A DNA stretch of 64,000 bases, taken from contig CATOTI010000002.1 in NCBI GenBank assembly GCA_951813295.1, positions 2,046,001 to 2,110,000 of the forward strand. The letters run 5' to 3'. The notes under the pieces were generated by a model. It was given only the letters and a program-made list of their open reading frames with translations. It did not search any database and was not told the DNA's origin. The stretch comes from an uncultured Pseudomonadales bacterium. GTDB lineage: Bacteria; Pseudomonadota; Gammaproteobacteria; Pseudomonadales; Azotimanducaceae. Shown piece by piece: positions 17,307 through 28,013 of this stretch; position 1 is the first letter of the stretch, and each line of letters opens with the position of its first letter. Made by a program: the position numbers and the translations under genes.

Positions 17307-18687
17307 GCGAGACGGAAGCGACAACCTCGAACCGACGGGAAACGAACCCGGTGCGCGCGATGGGTCGTCTGACGGGGACACGCGCGAAGACGCCGTCCTG
17401 GATCAGCAAACGGACACCGGGCCGGTTGGCGAGGTCGATCAAGAACCTGTCGGCGAGGCCGAGTCGACTGCCGAAGCGGCGGCCCACGCGCAACCCGACA
17501 TCGACGGCCCCGCGGCGCAGGAATCGGGATCGGAAACCCGGCGCCCGGTAGAAAACGCAGCGCCCGCAGCGACGCCCCGGCGTGGCGGCAGCGGCCTCGC
17601 ACTCCTCGCGCTCGCCGTGAGTCTCGTCGTGCTCGGCTTTGTGAGCTATCCCTATTGGCCGGTCCAGCCGTTTCCTCTCGAAGCGGAATCGAATACTCGG
17701 CTTCTCGAGCGCGCGGCAGACGAGCGAGACCGCCTCGCCTTGCGGGTCGAAACGCTGGAAGCATCTTCACGCGTGCTCGCTGAGGAACTCGGCGTCGCCC
17801 GATCGGCGCTCGAAGCGCTCGATGGCATGGCGTTGGAGCGGAGTGCTGCGATGGCCGATCTCGAAACGAAGTTCAACGAATCGTTTGCGAGCGCGATAAA
17901 CGCCGCACCACCGTCCGCGCGCGATTGGCGGCTCGCCGAGGCCGAGTATCTTCTGCGCGTGGCGGGCCACCGGGCGGTCATGGAGCAGGATTTTGATGGC
18001 GCGATCGGGCTCATGACGGCAGCGGATGATGTCTTGCTCGAACTCGATGAACCGCAGCTTGCCGAGGTTCGCCAACTGCTCGCGGTTGAGCTCCTGAATC
18101 TGAGGGCTGTCGAGTCGACCGACGTGAACGGAATCTTTCTTCGCCTCGAAGCGTTGAAGCCGCTGATCACCTCGCTGCCTCTTCGATTGCCGATGTACAG
18201 CGGATCATCGGACGAGGCACAAGAATCGACGCCCTCGACGGGCGTCATCGACCGATTGTTCGGGCTGATCGAGTTCCGCCGACACGATCTCGGGGCGACG
18301 AAGCCCTTGCTTGCGCCCGAAGAGGCTGAGTACGTCGAACAGCATCTATTGGCGGCGTTCGACCGCGCCCAGTTATCGGCGCTCCGTCGTGACCCCGAGC
18401 TCTTCCGCGCGAGCCTCGGATCGGCCGAGGACCTGCTGGCGGCCTACCTTGACCCTGGCAATGCCAATGTTCTGCTGATGCGAAACGAGCTCGAGGCGCT
18501 TGCAGCGACGGACCTTGCGATCGATGTGCCGGCCGTTGGTGATGCGCTGGTTCGATTGCGCGAACTGCGGGAGATGTTGGCGCCGGCGCCTCGCGGTGGT
18601 CAGTCGGTTCCGGACGGCGGGTCGGCGCGGGATGGCAGGCGACGGCCGATCGAACGAGAAGATTTATCCGCTGAAAACGTGTCGTGA
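17299..18687 (+). CDS. hemX: HemX family membrane protein
   Basis: A 462-aa protein with an acidic, low-complexity cytoplasmic N-terminus (residues 1-95, rich in Glu, Asp, Gly), one membrane helix at about 98-118 and a periplasmic domain beginning with a coiled coil (about 130-190). The RDWRLAEAEYLLRVAGHR motif is characteristic of HemX. Despite its name and long-known place in hemCDXY operons its role is not settled; it is not the SAM-dependent methyltransferase once proposed. It overlaps hemD by 8 bases and hemY by 4. Confidence 0.9.
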   Translation: MAERDGSDNLEPTGNEPGARDGSSDGDTREDAVLDQQTDTGPVGEVDQEPVGEAESTAEAAAHAQPDIDGPAAQESGSETRRPVENAAPAATPRRGGSGLALLALAVSLVVLGFVSYPYWPVQPFPLEAESNTRLLERAADERDRLALRVETLEASSRVLAEELGVARSALEALDGMALERSAAMADLETKFNESFASAINAAPPSARDWRLAEAEYLLRVAGHRAVMEQDFDGAIGLMTAADDVLLELDEPQLAEVRQLLAVELLNLRAVESTDVNGIFLRLEALKPLITSLPLRLPMYSGSSDEAQESTPSTGVIDRLFGLIEFRRHDLGATKPLLAPEEAEYVEQHLLAAFDRAQLSALRRDPELFRASLGSAEDLLAAYLDPGNANVLLMRNELEALAATDLAIDVPAVGDALVRLRELREMLAPAPRGGQSVPDGGSARDGRRRPIEREDLSAENVS

Positions 18688-19871
18688 TCACGATCCTGGC
18701 CCTCATCGTGATCATGCTCGCGCTCGGCGGGTTGCTGGGGATCCTGATGGCGCGGGATCCCGGCTATGTTCTGATCGCCTACGATTCGATGACACTCGAA
18801 ACGAGTCTCTGGGTGGGCTTGTTGATCGGGGGCCTGCTCTGGGCCGGTGCAACGTTTGGTTGGGCGCTCCTGAAGCGTCTCCTGAAGTCGCGTGGCGCCT
18901 GGTTCCGCTGGCGCCGTGAAGGGCGTCGCCTCGCATCGCAGAAACGGACGGAAGAAGCGCTCCTGCTACGCGCCGAAGGGCGATGGAATGATGCCCTCGC
19001 GGCTTATGCGAGTGCCGCCGACAACGCCGAGTTGCCGTTTTCGAACTGGATCCATGCGGCGGAAGCGGCGCACCGTGCGGGCGATGAATCCGCGCGCGAC
19101 GAACTCTTTCGCAAAGCGGAACTGGCGACGCCGCACTCGGCCCTGGCGCTGGCGTTGATCAAGGCCGGATTGCAGCAGGAAAGTGGTCAGTGGGCGGAGT
19201 CGGAGGAAACCCTGGGTGCGTGGATCGAACGTGCTCCCCGCCATCCGCGCTTGAACACGCTCCGAATCAAAGCCGCGGCGGCGCTCGACGACTGGAATAC
19301 CGTGCACGCCCTGCTGCCGACGGTTTCCGGCCCATCGCACCTCTCGGCCGCGGAGTTGCACGATCTGGCCGTGCACGCCTGGCGGGCGAGGTTGGATGAG
19401 GTCGCGCTGAGCGAAATCGCTCCTGATCACGCGCAGTCCCTTTGGAAAACGATCCCGGCGGCAGTGCGCCTTTCGCCGCTCGTCGTGGGCCGGTTCGTGG
19501 AGATTCTTGCGACTAGCGATGAACATGGGCCGATCGCCGAAGCGACGCTCCGAGAAGCGCTCGATCACGAGTTGTCGTTGCCGCTCCTGCAACGTTACGC
19601 GGCGACGATCACCGATCCGGCGCAGCAGGCCGAGGCCGTGACGCGTTGGCTCGAGCGCGCCACCGCGCAGGCGGTCGAACCGGTGATTCACGCGAGCTTG
19701 CTCTACATCGATGCGCGCTTAGCCGAAGCGCGCGGAGAGCATGATGTGGAACGTCGTCTCGCCGAATGCCTCAACGTCTATCCGCTCGCGGAAGCAAAAG
19801 CAGCCCTCGGTCGGCATCTCTTGAGTCTCGGTAACGCGCCCGCCGCGCGTGAGGTATTGAGCGGCGCTTGA
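18684..19871 (+). CDS. hemY: HemY family TPR protein
   Basis: A 395-aa inner-membrane protein with two N-terminal membrane helices (about residues 2-22 and 42-64) separated by the HemY signature RDPGYVLIAYDSMTLETSLW, followed by a long alpha-helical TPR domain. Gammaproteobacterial HemY is unrelated to protoporphyrinogen oxidase of the same name and is thought to modulate haem synthesis. The GTG overlaps the hemX stop. It ends the hemCDXY operon and converges on fre with a 4-base gap. Confidence 0.9.
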   Translation: MITILALIVIMLALGGLLGILMARDPGYVLIAYDSMTLETSLWVGLLIGGLLWAGATFGWALLKRLLKSRGAWFRWRREGRRLASQKRTEEALLLRAEGRWNDALAAYASAADNAELPFSNWIHAAEAAHRAGDESARDELFRKAELATPHSALALALIKAGLQQESGQWAESEETLGAWIERAPRHPRLNTLRIKAAAALDDWNTVHALLPTVSGPSHLSAAELHDLAVHAWRARLDEVALSEIAPDHAQSLWKTIPAAVRLSPLVVGRFVEILATSDEHGPIAEATLREALDHELSLPLLQRYAATITDPAQQAEAVTRWLERATAQAVEPVIHASLLYIDARLAEARGEHDVERRLAECLNVYPLAEAKAALGRHLLSLGNAPAAREVLSGA

Positions 19872-19875
19872 AGGC

Positions 19876-20598
19876 CTAGCCGGTTGGGGTGTAGTCGCTT
19901 GGGGTGTCGTCGCGCGGGGCGTAATCGAATACGTCCGCTTGAACCCGTTCCGCCTCCACACCGAGCTCGACCAGGCGATCGAGGATCGTGTAGACGAAGC
20001 CCGGCCCGCCGCCGAGGACAAAACGCTCCGCGGTCAGATCCGCATCTGCGAGCCAATCGAGTAGCGGCGTTCGGCCGGACCGGTCGTCGATGAATGCGCG
20101 ATAGTCGAACCAGTCGGCGTGAAACGCGGTCTCTTCGAAATAGACGTCCTGGTAGAGGCCCATCGGTTCGCTGACGCACCAGTAGAGCGTCGTTGCCGGA
20201 CGGTCAGGCGAGACGGCGATCTCATCGACGATCGAGCGTGCCTGACTCGCGCCGGTGCCGCCCGCGATGATCATCAGGGACTCGGGATAGGGTTCGGCGA
20301 GTCGGACGGAGCCGAAGGGACCGCTGAAATCGAAGGCTTCCCCCGCCAATACCCGATCCAAAACCGCGGCGTCGGGCGAGTCGGGTTCCGAGCCGTAATG
20401 CAGCGTCAGTTCGGGTAGCTGACTCGGCGCGCTGGCGAGCGACATGGGAATGCGCTGCTCGTCGGCGTGGATGAGGATGTATTGACCCGCGTCGAACACC
20501 AAACCCGGCGCGTGCGCGGTGATCACCGCAACCGTCGCGGCCGGTTCGATCCGGCGGATCCGGGCGCGATGCGGATCGGATGCGTCGTGGGCGGGCAA
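19876..20598 (-). CDS. fre: NAD(P)H-flavin reductase (Fre-like)
   Basis: A 240-aa flavin/NAD(P)H oxidoreductase of the ferredoxin-NADP reductase superfamily, which reduces free flavins. The flavin-binding region is FDAGQYILIHADEQRIPMSLA (R-x-x-S type, here IPMSLA), and the NAD-binding region IIAGGTGASQARSI plus the terminal GGGPGFVYTILD. It lacks a 2Fe-2S domain. It lies 10 bases after rho; in Pseudomonas-type genomes ubiD usually sits between rho and fre, but is absent here. The exact start is uncertain because the N-terminal residues are low in conservation. Confidence 0.82.
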   Translation of the reverse strand: MPAHDASDPHRARIRRIEPAATVAVITAHAPGLVFDAGQYILIHADEQRIPMSLASAPSQLPELTLHYGSEPDSPDAAVLDRVLAGEAFDFSGPFGSVRLAEPYPESLMIIAGGTGASQARSIVDEIAVSPDRPATTLYWCVSEPMGLYQDVYFEETAFHADWFDYRAFIDDRSGRTPLLDWLADADLTAERFVLGGGPGFVYTILDRLVELGVEAERVQADVFDYAPRDDTPSDYTPTG

Positions 20599-20608
20599 AC
20601 GCCTTGGC

Positions 20609-21871
20609 TTAGCGGCCGCCCTTCATCGAGTTGAAGAAGTCTTCGTTCGTGTTGGTCTCTTTGAGCTTCTTGACCATGAACTCGATCGCCGCGATGTCGT
20701 CCATATCGTGCAGGAGCTTGCGCAGGATCCAGACGCGCTGGAGTTCTTCCTCGCCGAGCAGGAGTTCTTCGCGCCGGGTGCCGGAGCGGCGGATGTTGAT
20801 CGCCGGGTAGACGCGCTTCTCGGCGATCTTGCGCTCCAGATGGAGTTCCTGATTGCCGGTACCCTTGAATTCCTCGTAGATCACCTCGTCCATCTTCGAA
20901 CCGGTCTCGACGAGCGCTGTCGCGACGATCGTGAGGCTGCCGCCCTCTTCGATGTTCCGTGCGGCGCCGAAGAACCGCTTCGGTCGTTCGAGTGCGTTGG
21001 CGTCGACACCACCGGTGAGTACTTTGCCCGACGACGGCACGATGGTGTTGTAGGCGCGAGCGAGGCGGGTGATCGAGTCGAGCAGGATCACGACGTCCTT
21101 CTGGTGTTCGACCAGGCGCTTGGCCTTTTCGATCACCATCTCGGCGACCTGCACGTGGCGTGACGGTGGCTCGTCGAAGGTGCTCGCGACCACTTCGCCG
21201 CGTACGAGACGCTGCATGTCGGTGACTTCTTCGGGGCGCTCGTCGATCAGGAGCACGATGAGAACGACGTCCGGATTGTTCGCCGCGATCGAGTCGGCGA
21301 CGTTCTGCAGCACGAGCGTTTTACCAGCTTTCGGCGGTGAAACGACCAGCGCGCGCTGGCCTTTGCCGATCGGCGCGATCAGATCGACGATCCTCGATGT
21401 CAGGTCCTGTGTGCTGCCGTTGCCGCGTTCGAGGACGAGGCGCTCGTCGGGAAAGAGCGGCGTCAGGTTTTCGAAGAGAACCTTGTGCTTTTTGGTGTTC
21501 GGTTCGCTGAAGTTGATCTCGTCGACTTTCAGCAGCGCAAAGTAGCGCTCGCCATCCTTCGGCGGGCGAATCTTGCCCGCGATGCTGTCGCCGGTGCGCA
21601 GGTTGAACCGTCGGATCTGGCTTGGCGAAACGTAGATGTCGTCCGGTCCCGCGAGATAAGAACTATCCGCCGAGCGAAGAAAGCCGAAGCCGTCTTGCAG
21701 AATCTCGAGCGTGCCGTCGCCGTAGATGTCTTCGCCGTTTTTCGCCTGCTTGCGCAGGATCGCGGCGATGACTTCTTGCTTGCGCGAACGGGCGATGTTT
21801 TCGAGCCCCATCTCGCGCGCCATGTCGATGAGGTCGGCAACGGGTTGCCTTTTGAGATCGGTGAGATTCAT
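20609..21871 (-). CDS. rho: Transcription termination factor Rho
   Basis: Hexameric RNA-dependent ATPase that ends transcription at C-rich, unstructured sites. The 420-aa protein has the N-terminal helix bundle ([18 protein letters not shown]), the cold-shock-like RNA-binding domain with GFGFLRS and [13 protein letters not shown], Walker A PPKAGKT, Walker [17 protein letters not shown] and the R-loop [10 protein letters not shown]. The terminal motif [14 protein letters not shown] is typical of proteobacterial Rho. It lies downstream of trxA across a 391-base leader, the usual gammaproteobacterial order. Confidence 0.98.
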   Translation of the reverse strand: MNLTDLKRQPVADLIDMAREMGLENIARSRKQEVIAAILRKQAKNGEDIYGDGTLEILQDGFGFLRSADSSYLAGPDDIYVSPSQIRRFNLRTGDSIAGKIRPPKDGERYFALLKVDEINFSEPNTKKHKVLFENLTPLFPDERLVLERGNGSTQDLTSRIVDLIAPIGKGQRALVVSPPKAGKTLVLQNVADSIAANNPDVVLIVLLIDERPEEVTDMQRLVRGEVVASTFDEPPSRHVQVAEMVIEKAKRLVEHQKDVVILLDSITRLARAYNTIVPSSGKVLTGGVDANALERPKRFFGAARNIEEGGSLTIVATALVETGSKMDEVIYEEFKGTGNQELHLERKIAEKRVYPAINIRRSGTRREELLLGEEELQRVWILRKLLHDMDDIAAIEFMVKKLKETNTNEDFFNSMKGGR

Positions 21872-22262
21872 AGGTGCTTTCTTCTGATTCCGACGAATGT
21901 CGTATGCGGGATTGGGTCAGCGCGTCCGAGTGACAGGAAAGTCGATGGCTCGGCATCGCGCCGGATGGCTGGATTTCCAGATCGTTAGGTGGATCTTTTC
22001 GAATCGAATCCCCGTGGGGATCTCTCAAGTGATTGTGGCGACGCGATCGCGTCTGCCGATCAGACTTGTGGTCCGAAACCTCGCTCGAACCGACGGCTCT
22101 TTTGAGCCATCGCTCGCCACGTTGATGTCGCCTCTAGCGGGCGGCTTCTTCGTTTCCGCGAGTTCGTGGGCAAGTGTTATCGAAAACGCTAGACGGCGTC
22201 AACGGACGCCGTCCAGTCGTGGGTCTCGGTCGCTGGATCGTTCGAATCGCGACCGAAGCGGA
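21872..22262. other. trxA-rho intergenic region (long rho leader)
   Basis: This 391-base gap has no convincing ORF. At its trxA end lie two hairpins on the minus strand: stem TCGGTCGC/GCGACCGA at 22226-22256 and a terminator-like stem at 22192-22213. A further dyad ATCCCC-GT-GGGGAT lies at 22008-22021. Rho is known to autoregulate through its leader in E. coli, so this leader may do the same; no leader peptide is evident. Confidence 0.55.
22182..22213 (-). terminator. Putative terminator after trxA
   Basis: Read leftward, the 9-bp stem GACGGCGTC/GACGCCGTC with a 4-base loop is followed by TAGCGTTTT. The T tract is short and offset by about four bases, so the call is moderate. Confidence 0.55.
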
Positions 22263-22589
22263 TCAGATGTGACTGTCGAGGAATGCTTCGAGCTGGGACT
22301 TTGAGAGCGCCCCGACCTTGGTGGCCTCGACTTCGCCGTCTTTGAACAGCATCAGCGTCGGAATGCCGCGAATACCGTACTTCGGCGGCGTTTGCTGATT
22401 CGCGTCGATGTCGATCTTGACGACCTTAACGCGGCTTTCGTACTCGTCGGCGACCTCTTCGAGGATGGGCGCGATCATCTTGCAAGGGCCGCACCACTCG
22501 GCCCAGTAATCGACCAGTACGGGCGTGTCTGAGCCCAGTACCTTCTCGTCCCATTCTGCATCGGTCACGTGGTGGATATTCTCGGCCAT
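22263..22589 (-). CDS. trxA: Thioredoxin 1
   Basis: A 108-aa cytoplasmic disulfide reductase with the active site [13 protein letters not shown], the cis-Pro region RGIPTLMLF and normal length. AAAGGAG sits eight bases before the ATG. The frame stays open upstream to 22769 but that stretch is not protein-like. Gene order hemB-trxA-rho on the minus strand; trxA next to rho is conserved across gammaproteobacteria. Confidence 0.97.
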   Translation of the reverse strand: MAENIHHVTDAEWDEKVLGSDTPVLVDYWAEWCGPCKMIAPILEEVADEYESRVKVVKIDIDANQQTPPKYGIRGIPTLMLFKDGEVEATKVGALSKSQLEAFLDSHI

Positions 22590-22812
22590 GTCCGGCTCCT
22601 TTAACTCTGCTCGGTTGCGGCGATTCGGATTCGATCGGTATTCCTCGTTGCGATGGCGCGTATGAAAAATGGCCTCGCGGGAAACGATCTGAGTGGTTGC
22701 GCTTCGCTTAACAGCGCGTCCCGTTCTTCGGGGTGCGGCGATATTCGGGGTGCGGGGCTCGGTTTTCAACCCTGCGCGCCCGAGGGATTTATGGTACCCC
22801 GAATCGCGCGAC

Positions 22813-24210
<1,398 letters not shown>

Positions 24211-24314
24211 CTACTGCCTTCCTAAGGGCAAATTAGTTCTAAAGCCGGCAAACCCCAATCAGCGAAGTCGATGACCTCGAGCCCGGCGCGGCAAAGCCGC
24301 GCCGCAGGGGGGTC

Positions 24315-24343
24315 CTAGGGGGGACCCGGAGGGTCCCCCCTAG
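24315..24343. repeat. Perfect 13-bp inverted repeat
   Basis: CTAGGGGGGACCC, a GGA loop, then its exact reverse complement. A second perfect stem (24284-24304) lies just upstream. No T tract follows on either strand, so this is not a standard intrinsic terminator. Confidence 0.8.
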
Positions 24344-24564
24344 AAGAAAGAGCCACGATATTCCAGCCTCAAACTGCCGCCGGATCGACGGTTTGCAGAT
24401 CCCTCGACCGATGGTTTTCCAGCTCTCCCGATTGACGCTTCCCAGATTCCGCGACGCATTCGCAGGATCTCCCCCACCCGTCGTTCGACGTGCTCGAACG
24501 ATGTGAGGGCGAACGCGGTCTCCCCGTGTAGGCTCTCCCGAAACGGCGGTTCTGGAATCCAGCA

Positions 24565-25251
24565 GTGGCTCTAAAGATCGGTCTCGTCCTGCTCGTCGCC
24601 GCCGGCATCGGGATCTTCTTCGGTTTCGATCTCGGGCGTTTCCTGACGCTCGAGGCGTTGGGCCAACTCGAGGCGGAGCTGACGACGTGGGTGCGGGAGA
24701 ATCCGTGGGTCGCGTCGGCGAGCTATTTCGCGGCGTATGTTGCGGTCACGGCGTTGTCGCTGCCGGGCGCGGCGGTCATGACGCTGGCCGGCGGGGCGGT
24801 CTTTGGATTCGTCTGGGGATTGGGACTCGCGTCGTTGTCGAGTTCGATCGGGGCGACGCTGGCGTTTCTGGTTGCGCGGGTGGTGCTCGGCGATTGGGTG
24901 CAGCGTCGTTTCGAGGCCGAGCTTGCGCGGATCAACGAAGGGATCGAGCGGGACGGAACTTTCTACCTCTTTACGTTGCGTCTCGTGCCGCTCTTTCCGT
25001 TTTTCGTCGTCAATCTCGTGATGGGCATGACGAAGATCCGCACGTTTCCGTTCTATTGGGTGAGCGTCATCGGGATGCTGCCGGGGACGGCTGTGTTCGT
25101 CTTTGCGGGGACACAATTGGCGGAGATCCGCTCGATCGGCGATGTGCTCGATCCGGGTCTCATCGCGGCGTTTACGGCGCTGGGTCTCCTGCCGATCACG
25201 GCAAAGAAGGCCGTCGGTTGGTTGAAAATGAGGAGAGGCGATGCGGTATGA
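24565..25251 (+). CDS. TVP38/TMEM64 (DedA-like) family membrane protein
   Basis: A 228-aa inner-membrane protein of the TVP38/TMEM64 family (SNARE-associated Golgi/VTT domain), with about five or six hydrophobic segments. The VTT core includes SLPGAAVMTLAGGAVFGFVWG, FTLRLVPLFPFFVVNLVMGMTKI and the re-entrant GMLPGTAVFVFAGTQLA. Family members are proposed lipid or small-molecule transporters/scramblases. The GTG start has only a weak GGA upstream. It overlaps the next flavoprotein gene by 11 bases; this pair recurs in bacteria, sometimes as a fusion, so the two products likely act together. Confidence 0.85.
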   Translation: MALKIGLVLLVAAGIGIFFGFDLGRFLTLEALGQLEAELTTWVRENPWVASASYFAAYVAVTALSLPGAAVMTLAGGAVFGFVWGLGLASLSSSIGATLAFLVARVVLGDWVQRRFEAELARINEGIERDGTFYLFTLRLVPLFPFFVVNLVMGMTKIRTFPFYWVSVIGMLPGTAVFVFAGTQLAEIRSIGDVLDPGLIAAFTALGLLPITAKKAVGWLKMRRGDAV

Positions 25252-26653
25252 CAACAACCTGGCAGTGATCGGCGCGGGATCGGCGGGCCTCATTTCGGCA
25301 CTGATCGCCGGGACCGCGCGCGCCAAGGTCACGCTCATCGAGCGTGATGCGATGGGCGGCGACTGCCTAAATACGGGTTGTGTGCCGTCGAAGACCTTGA
25401 TCGCGTCTGCGAATCTCGCGGCGGCTGCGCGGCGTGCGGGTGCGTATGGCGTGCACGCCGAGTCGGTGTCGGTCGATTTCCCGGCCGTGATGGCGCGTGT
25501 GCACGATGCGATCGCGACGATCGCTCCGAAGGATTCAGTGGAGCGGTATGGCACGCTCGGTGTCGACTGCGTGCTCGGGGACGCCGAAATCGTCTCGCCG
25601 CACGAAGTTCGGGTCGGCGACGAGCGTGTCACCGCGCGACGGATCGTCGTGGCGTCAGGCGCCGGGCCGCTCGTTCCGCCAATTCCTGGGCTCAGCGAGA
25701 TGGACTACCTGACGAGCGAGAACATCTGGTCGCTCGAGGCGTTGCCGCGACGACTGGTGGTGCTCGGCGCGGGTCCGATCGGCTGTGAACTCGCGCAAGC
25801 TTTTGCCCGGCTGGGGAGCGACGTCACGCTCGTCGACATGGCGGAGCGCGTACTACCGCGCGAGGATCCGGACGCCAGCGAATGGGTGGCGAAATCCCTC
25901 CGCGAGGATGGCATCGACATTCGCGTGAGTGCCGCCGTGACGTCGGTCGGCAGCGGTGCGGTGGAAACGGCGGCGGGCTCGATTCCGTTCGATCAGTTGT
26001 TGGTGGCGCTCGGTCGGCGGGCGCGCACGAGCGGATTCGGCCTCACGGAGTTGGGCGTCGATTTGAACCGTGACGGCACGATCCAGGTCGACAAGCACAT
26101 GCGCACGAGCGTTCGTTCGATCTTTGCCGCGGGCGATGTGGTCGGCCCCTATCAGTTCACGCACATGGCCTCGCACCAGGCCTGGTATGCCTCGGTCAAT
26201 GCGCTCGCGGATCCGTTCTGGCGGTTCGCGTTGAACGAATCGGTGGTGCCCTGGACGACCTTCACTGATCCGGAGCTCGCGCGGGTGGGTCTCTCGGCGG
26301 AGGAAGCCGTGGCGCGCGGCATCGAGCACGGCGTGACGCTCTATCCGCTCGACGATCTTGATCGCGCCATCGCGGAGGGCCGCACCGAGGGTTTCATCAA
26401 GCTCGTGACGAAAGGCGACAAAGTGCTCGGTGCGACGACCGTGGGGGCGCACGCGGGCGAGATGATCCAGCCGTTCGTTTCGGCGATGACGACGGGGATG
26501 GGGTTAAAGGACCTGCTCGGCATCATTCATCCCTATCCGGGGTTCATGGAGGCGACCAAACTCGCGGCCGGGCAATGGCGCCGCGAAAACGCGCCCGAAG
26601 GGCTCTTGAACCTGGCGCGTGTGCTCAACCGCTGGACCCGGCGTCTGCCTTAG
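25241..26653 (+). CDS. FAD-dependent pyridine nucleotide-disulfide oxidoreductase (mercuric-reductase-like)
   Basis: A 470-aa flavoprotein of the lipoamide dehydrogenase/mercuric reductase family. FAD-binding motif VIGAGSAG at 9-16, redox-active cysteines Cys42 and Cys47 (GDCLNTGCVPSK), NAD(P)-binding VLGAGPIGCELAQ, the second FAD motif IFAAGDVVG and a C-terminal HPYPGFME that supplies the His/Glu acid-base pair. No HMA domain or C-terminal Cys pair for mercury is present, so mercuric reduction is unlikely. Overlap with the TVP38 gene suggests a membrane-associated redox process of unknown substrate. Confidence 0.87.
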   Translation: MRYDNNLAVIGAGSAGLISALIAGTARAKVTLIERDAMGGDCLNTGCVPSKTLIASANLAAAARRAGAYGVHAESVSVDFPAVMARVHDAIATIAPKDSVERYGTLGVDCVLGDAEIVSPHEVRVGDERVTARRIVVASGAGPLVPPIPGLSEMDYLTSENIWSLEALPRRLVVLGAGPIGCELAQAFARLGSDVTLVDMAERVLPREDPDASEWVAKSLREDGIDIRVSAAVTSVGSGAVETAAGSIPFDQLLVALGRRARTSGFGLTELGVDLNRDGTIQVDKHMRTSVRSIFAAGDVVGPYQFTHMASHQAWYASVNALADPFWRFALNESVVPWTTFTDPELARVGLSAEEAVARGIEHGVTLYPLDDLDRAIAEGRTEGFIKLVTKGDKVLGATTVGAHAGEMIQPFVSAMTTGMGLKDLLGIIHPYPGFMEATKLAAGQWRRENAPEGLLNLARVLNRWTRRLP

Positions 26654-26681
26654 GGGTTCTCCCCGTCTTGAATAAGCATCC

Positions 26682-26714
26682 CGATGAGGAAACACTCACG
26701 GGTTCCTCATTCGG
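26682..26714. promoter_or_regulatory. Hairpin in the leader of the luciferase-like gene
   Basis: CCGATGAGGAA and TTCCTCATTCGG pair as an 11-bp stem with one bulged base around an 11-base loop, ending 10 bases before the ATG. No T tract follows on the plus strand. It could be a leader structure near the ribosome site or an operator dyad; the sequence does not decide. Confidence 0.45.
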
Positions 26715-26724
26715 GTAGTTTGAA

Positions 26725-28002
26725 ATGAAATTCGGCATTTTCTACGAACACCAGTTGCCGCGACCCTGGCACGACGGCGACGAGCAGAAGCTCTTCAACG
26801 ACGCGCTCGAGCAGGTGGAGATCGCCGACCGGCTCGGCATCGACTATGCCTGGGAGGTCGAGCACCACTTCCTCGAGGAGTACTCCCACTCTTCGGCGCC
26901 CGAAGTCTTCCTGGCGGCTTGCTCGCAGCGGACCAAGAACATCCGGTTGGGGCATGGCATCCGTCAGGTGATCCCGGGATACAACCATCCCGCCCGTACG
27001 GCGGAGGTCATCGCGACCCTCGATCTGGTGTCGAACGGTCGTGTGGAGTTCGGCACCGGCGAGTCGTCGGCCGAGCTCGAGCTCGGCGGGTTCCAGGTAC
27101 CCGTCGAGCAGAAACGCAAGATCTTCATGGAGTCGGTCGAGCAGATCTGCAACATGCTGGCGATGGACCCGTATCCGGGCTACCAGGGCCAGTACTTCGA
27201 CATGCCGTGTCGAAACATCGTGCCGAAACCGGTGCAACGACCCCATCCGCCGCTGTGGGTCGCGTGTTCGCAACGCGAGACGATTCGGATGGCGGCCCGG
27301 CTCGGCATCGGCGCGTTGACCTTTGCTTTCGTCGATCCGTTGGAGGCGACCGAGTGGGTCGAGGAGTACTACAGCATCATCAAGTCGGATGAATGCGTGC
27401 CGATCGGCCACACCATCAACCCGAACATCTGCATGGTGTCGAGCTTCTCGTGCCATCAGGACCGCGAAGTGGCCGCGCAGCGTGGTCTGGCCGGGTTCGA
27501 GTTCTTCAGTTTTGCCCTCGGCAGCCTCTACGCCTTCGGCGAGCACAAGCCCGGTCGCACGGATCTCTGGGCCGAGTTCGAAGCGCTCAAGAAGAAGCAG
27601 CTCGACGAGGACATGACGGACATCACCTCGGCGTTATCAGGTAGCCGCGGCGGTATCGGCACCCCCGACGACCTGCGTGAGCATCTCCTGAAGTTCGAGT
27701 CGTGCGGCGTCGATCAGGTGACCTTCATCCAGCAAGCCGGTCGTAACAAGCACGAGCACATCTGTGAATCGCTCGAGCTTTTCGCCGCCGAAGTCATGCC
27801 GGAGTTCAAGGCGCGGGAGGCGGAGCGCGAGCGCAAGAAGATGGAGGAGCTCGAGCCTTATCTCGAGGCGGCCATGGCTCGCAGGATCGGCATGGCGGCG
27901 CTGGCCGATGACGAGATTCCCGTCTTCAAGTCGCTTGGTCGGAAGGTCTCGGAAGAATCGGCGCAAGAAGAGTCGATCTACGAGCGGCCGGCGGCGGGCT
28001 AG
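26725..28002 (+). CDS. LLM class flavin-dependent oxidoreductase (luciferase-like)
   Basis: A 425-aa member of the bacterial-luciferase-like monooxygenase superfamily, which uses FMNH2 or F420. It starts MKFGIFYEHQLPRPW and has the barrel motifs DYAWEVEHHFLEEYSHSSAP, IRLGHGIRQVIPGYNHPARTAEVIATLD and GRVEFGTGESS. The C-terminal region after residue 340 is Glu/Lys-rich and probably helical. Such proteins often oxidise short-chain or sulfur/nitrogen compounds in catabolic clusters; the substrate cannot be read from sequence. The next gene, 11 bases on, encodes an FMN-binding split-barrel protein that could be a partner. Confidence 0.85.
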   Translation: MKFGIFYEHQLPRPWHDGDEQKLFNDALEQVEIADRLGIDYAWEVEHHFLEEYSHSSAPEVFLAACSQRTKNIRLGHGIRQVIPGYNHPARTAEVIATLDLVSNGRVEFGTGESSAELELGGFQVPVEQKRKIFMESVEQICNMLAMDPYPGYQGQYFDMPCRNIVPKPVQRPHPPLWVACSQRETIRMAARLGIGALTFAFVDPLEATEWVEEYYSIIKSDECVPIGHTINPNICMVSSFSCHQDREVAAQRGLAGFEFFSFALGSLYAFGEHKPGRTDLWAEFEALKKKQLDEDMTDITSALSGSRGGIGTPDDLREHLLKFESCGVDQVTFIQQAGRNKHEHICESLELFAAEVMPEFKAREAERERKKMEELEPYLEAAMARRIGMAALADDEIPVFKSLGRKVSEESAQEESIYERPAAG

Positions 28003-28013
28003 CGGCGGCAACG

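Noticed and set aside
22221..22260. Possible tRNA T-arm (GTTCGAATC) after trxA
   Set aside because: Flanking bases do not form the 5-bp T stem or any acceptor stem; it is the loop of a simple hairpin.
22727..22755. 12-base direct repeat TTCGGGGTGCGG between hemB and trxA
   Set aside because: Only two copies, GC-rich and without dyad symmetry; likely incidental.
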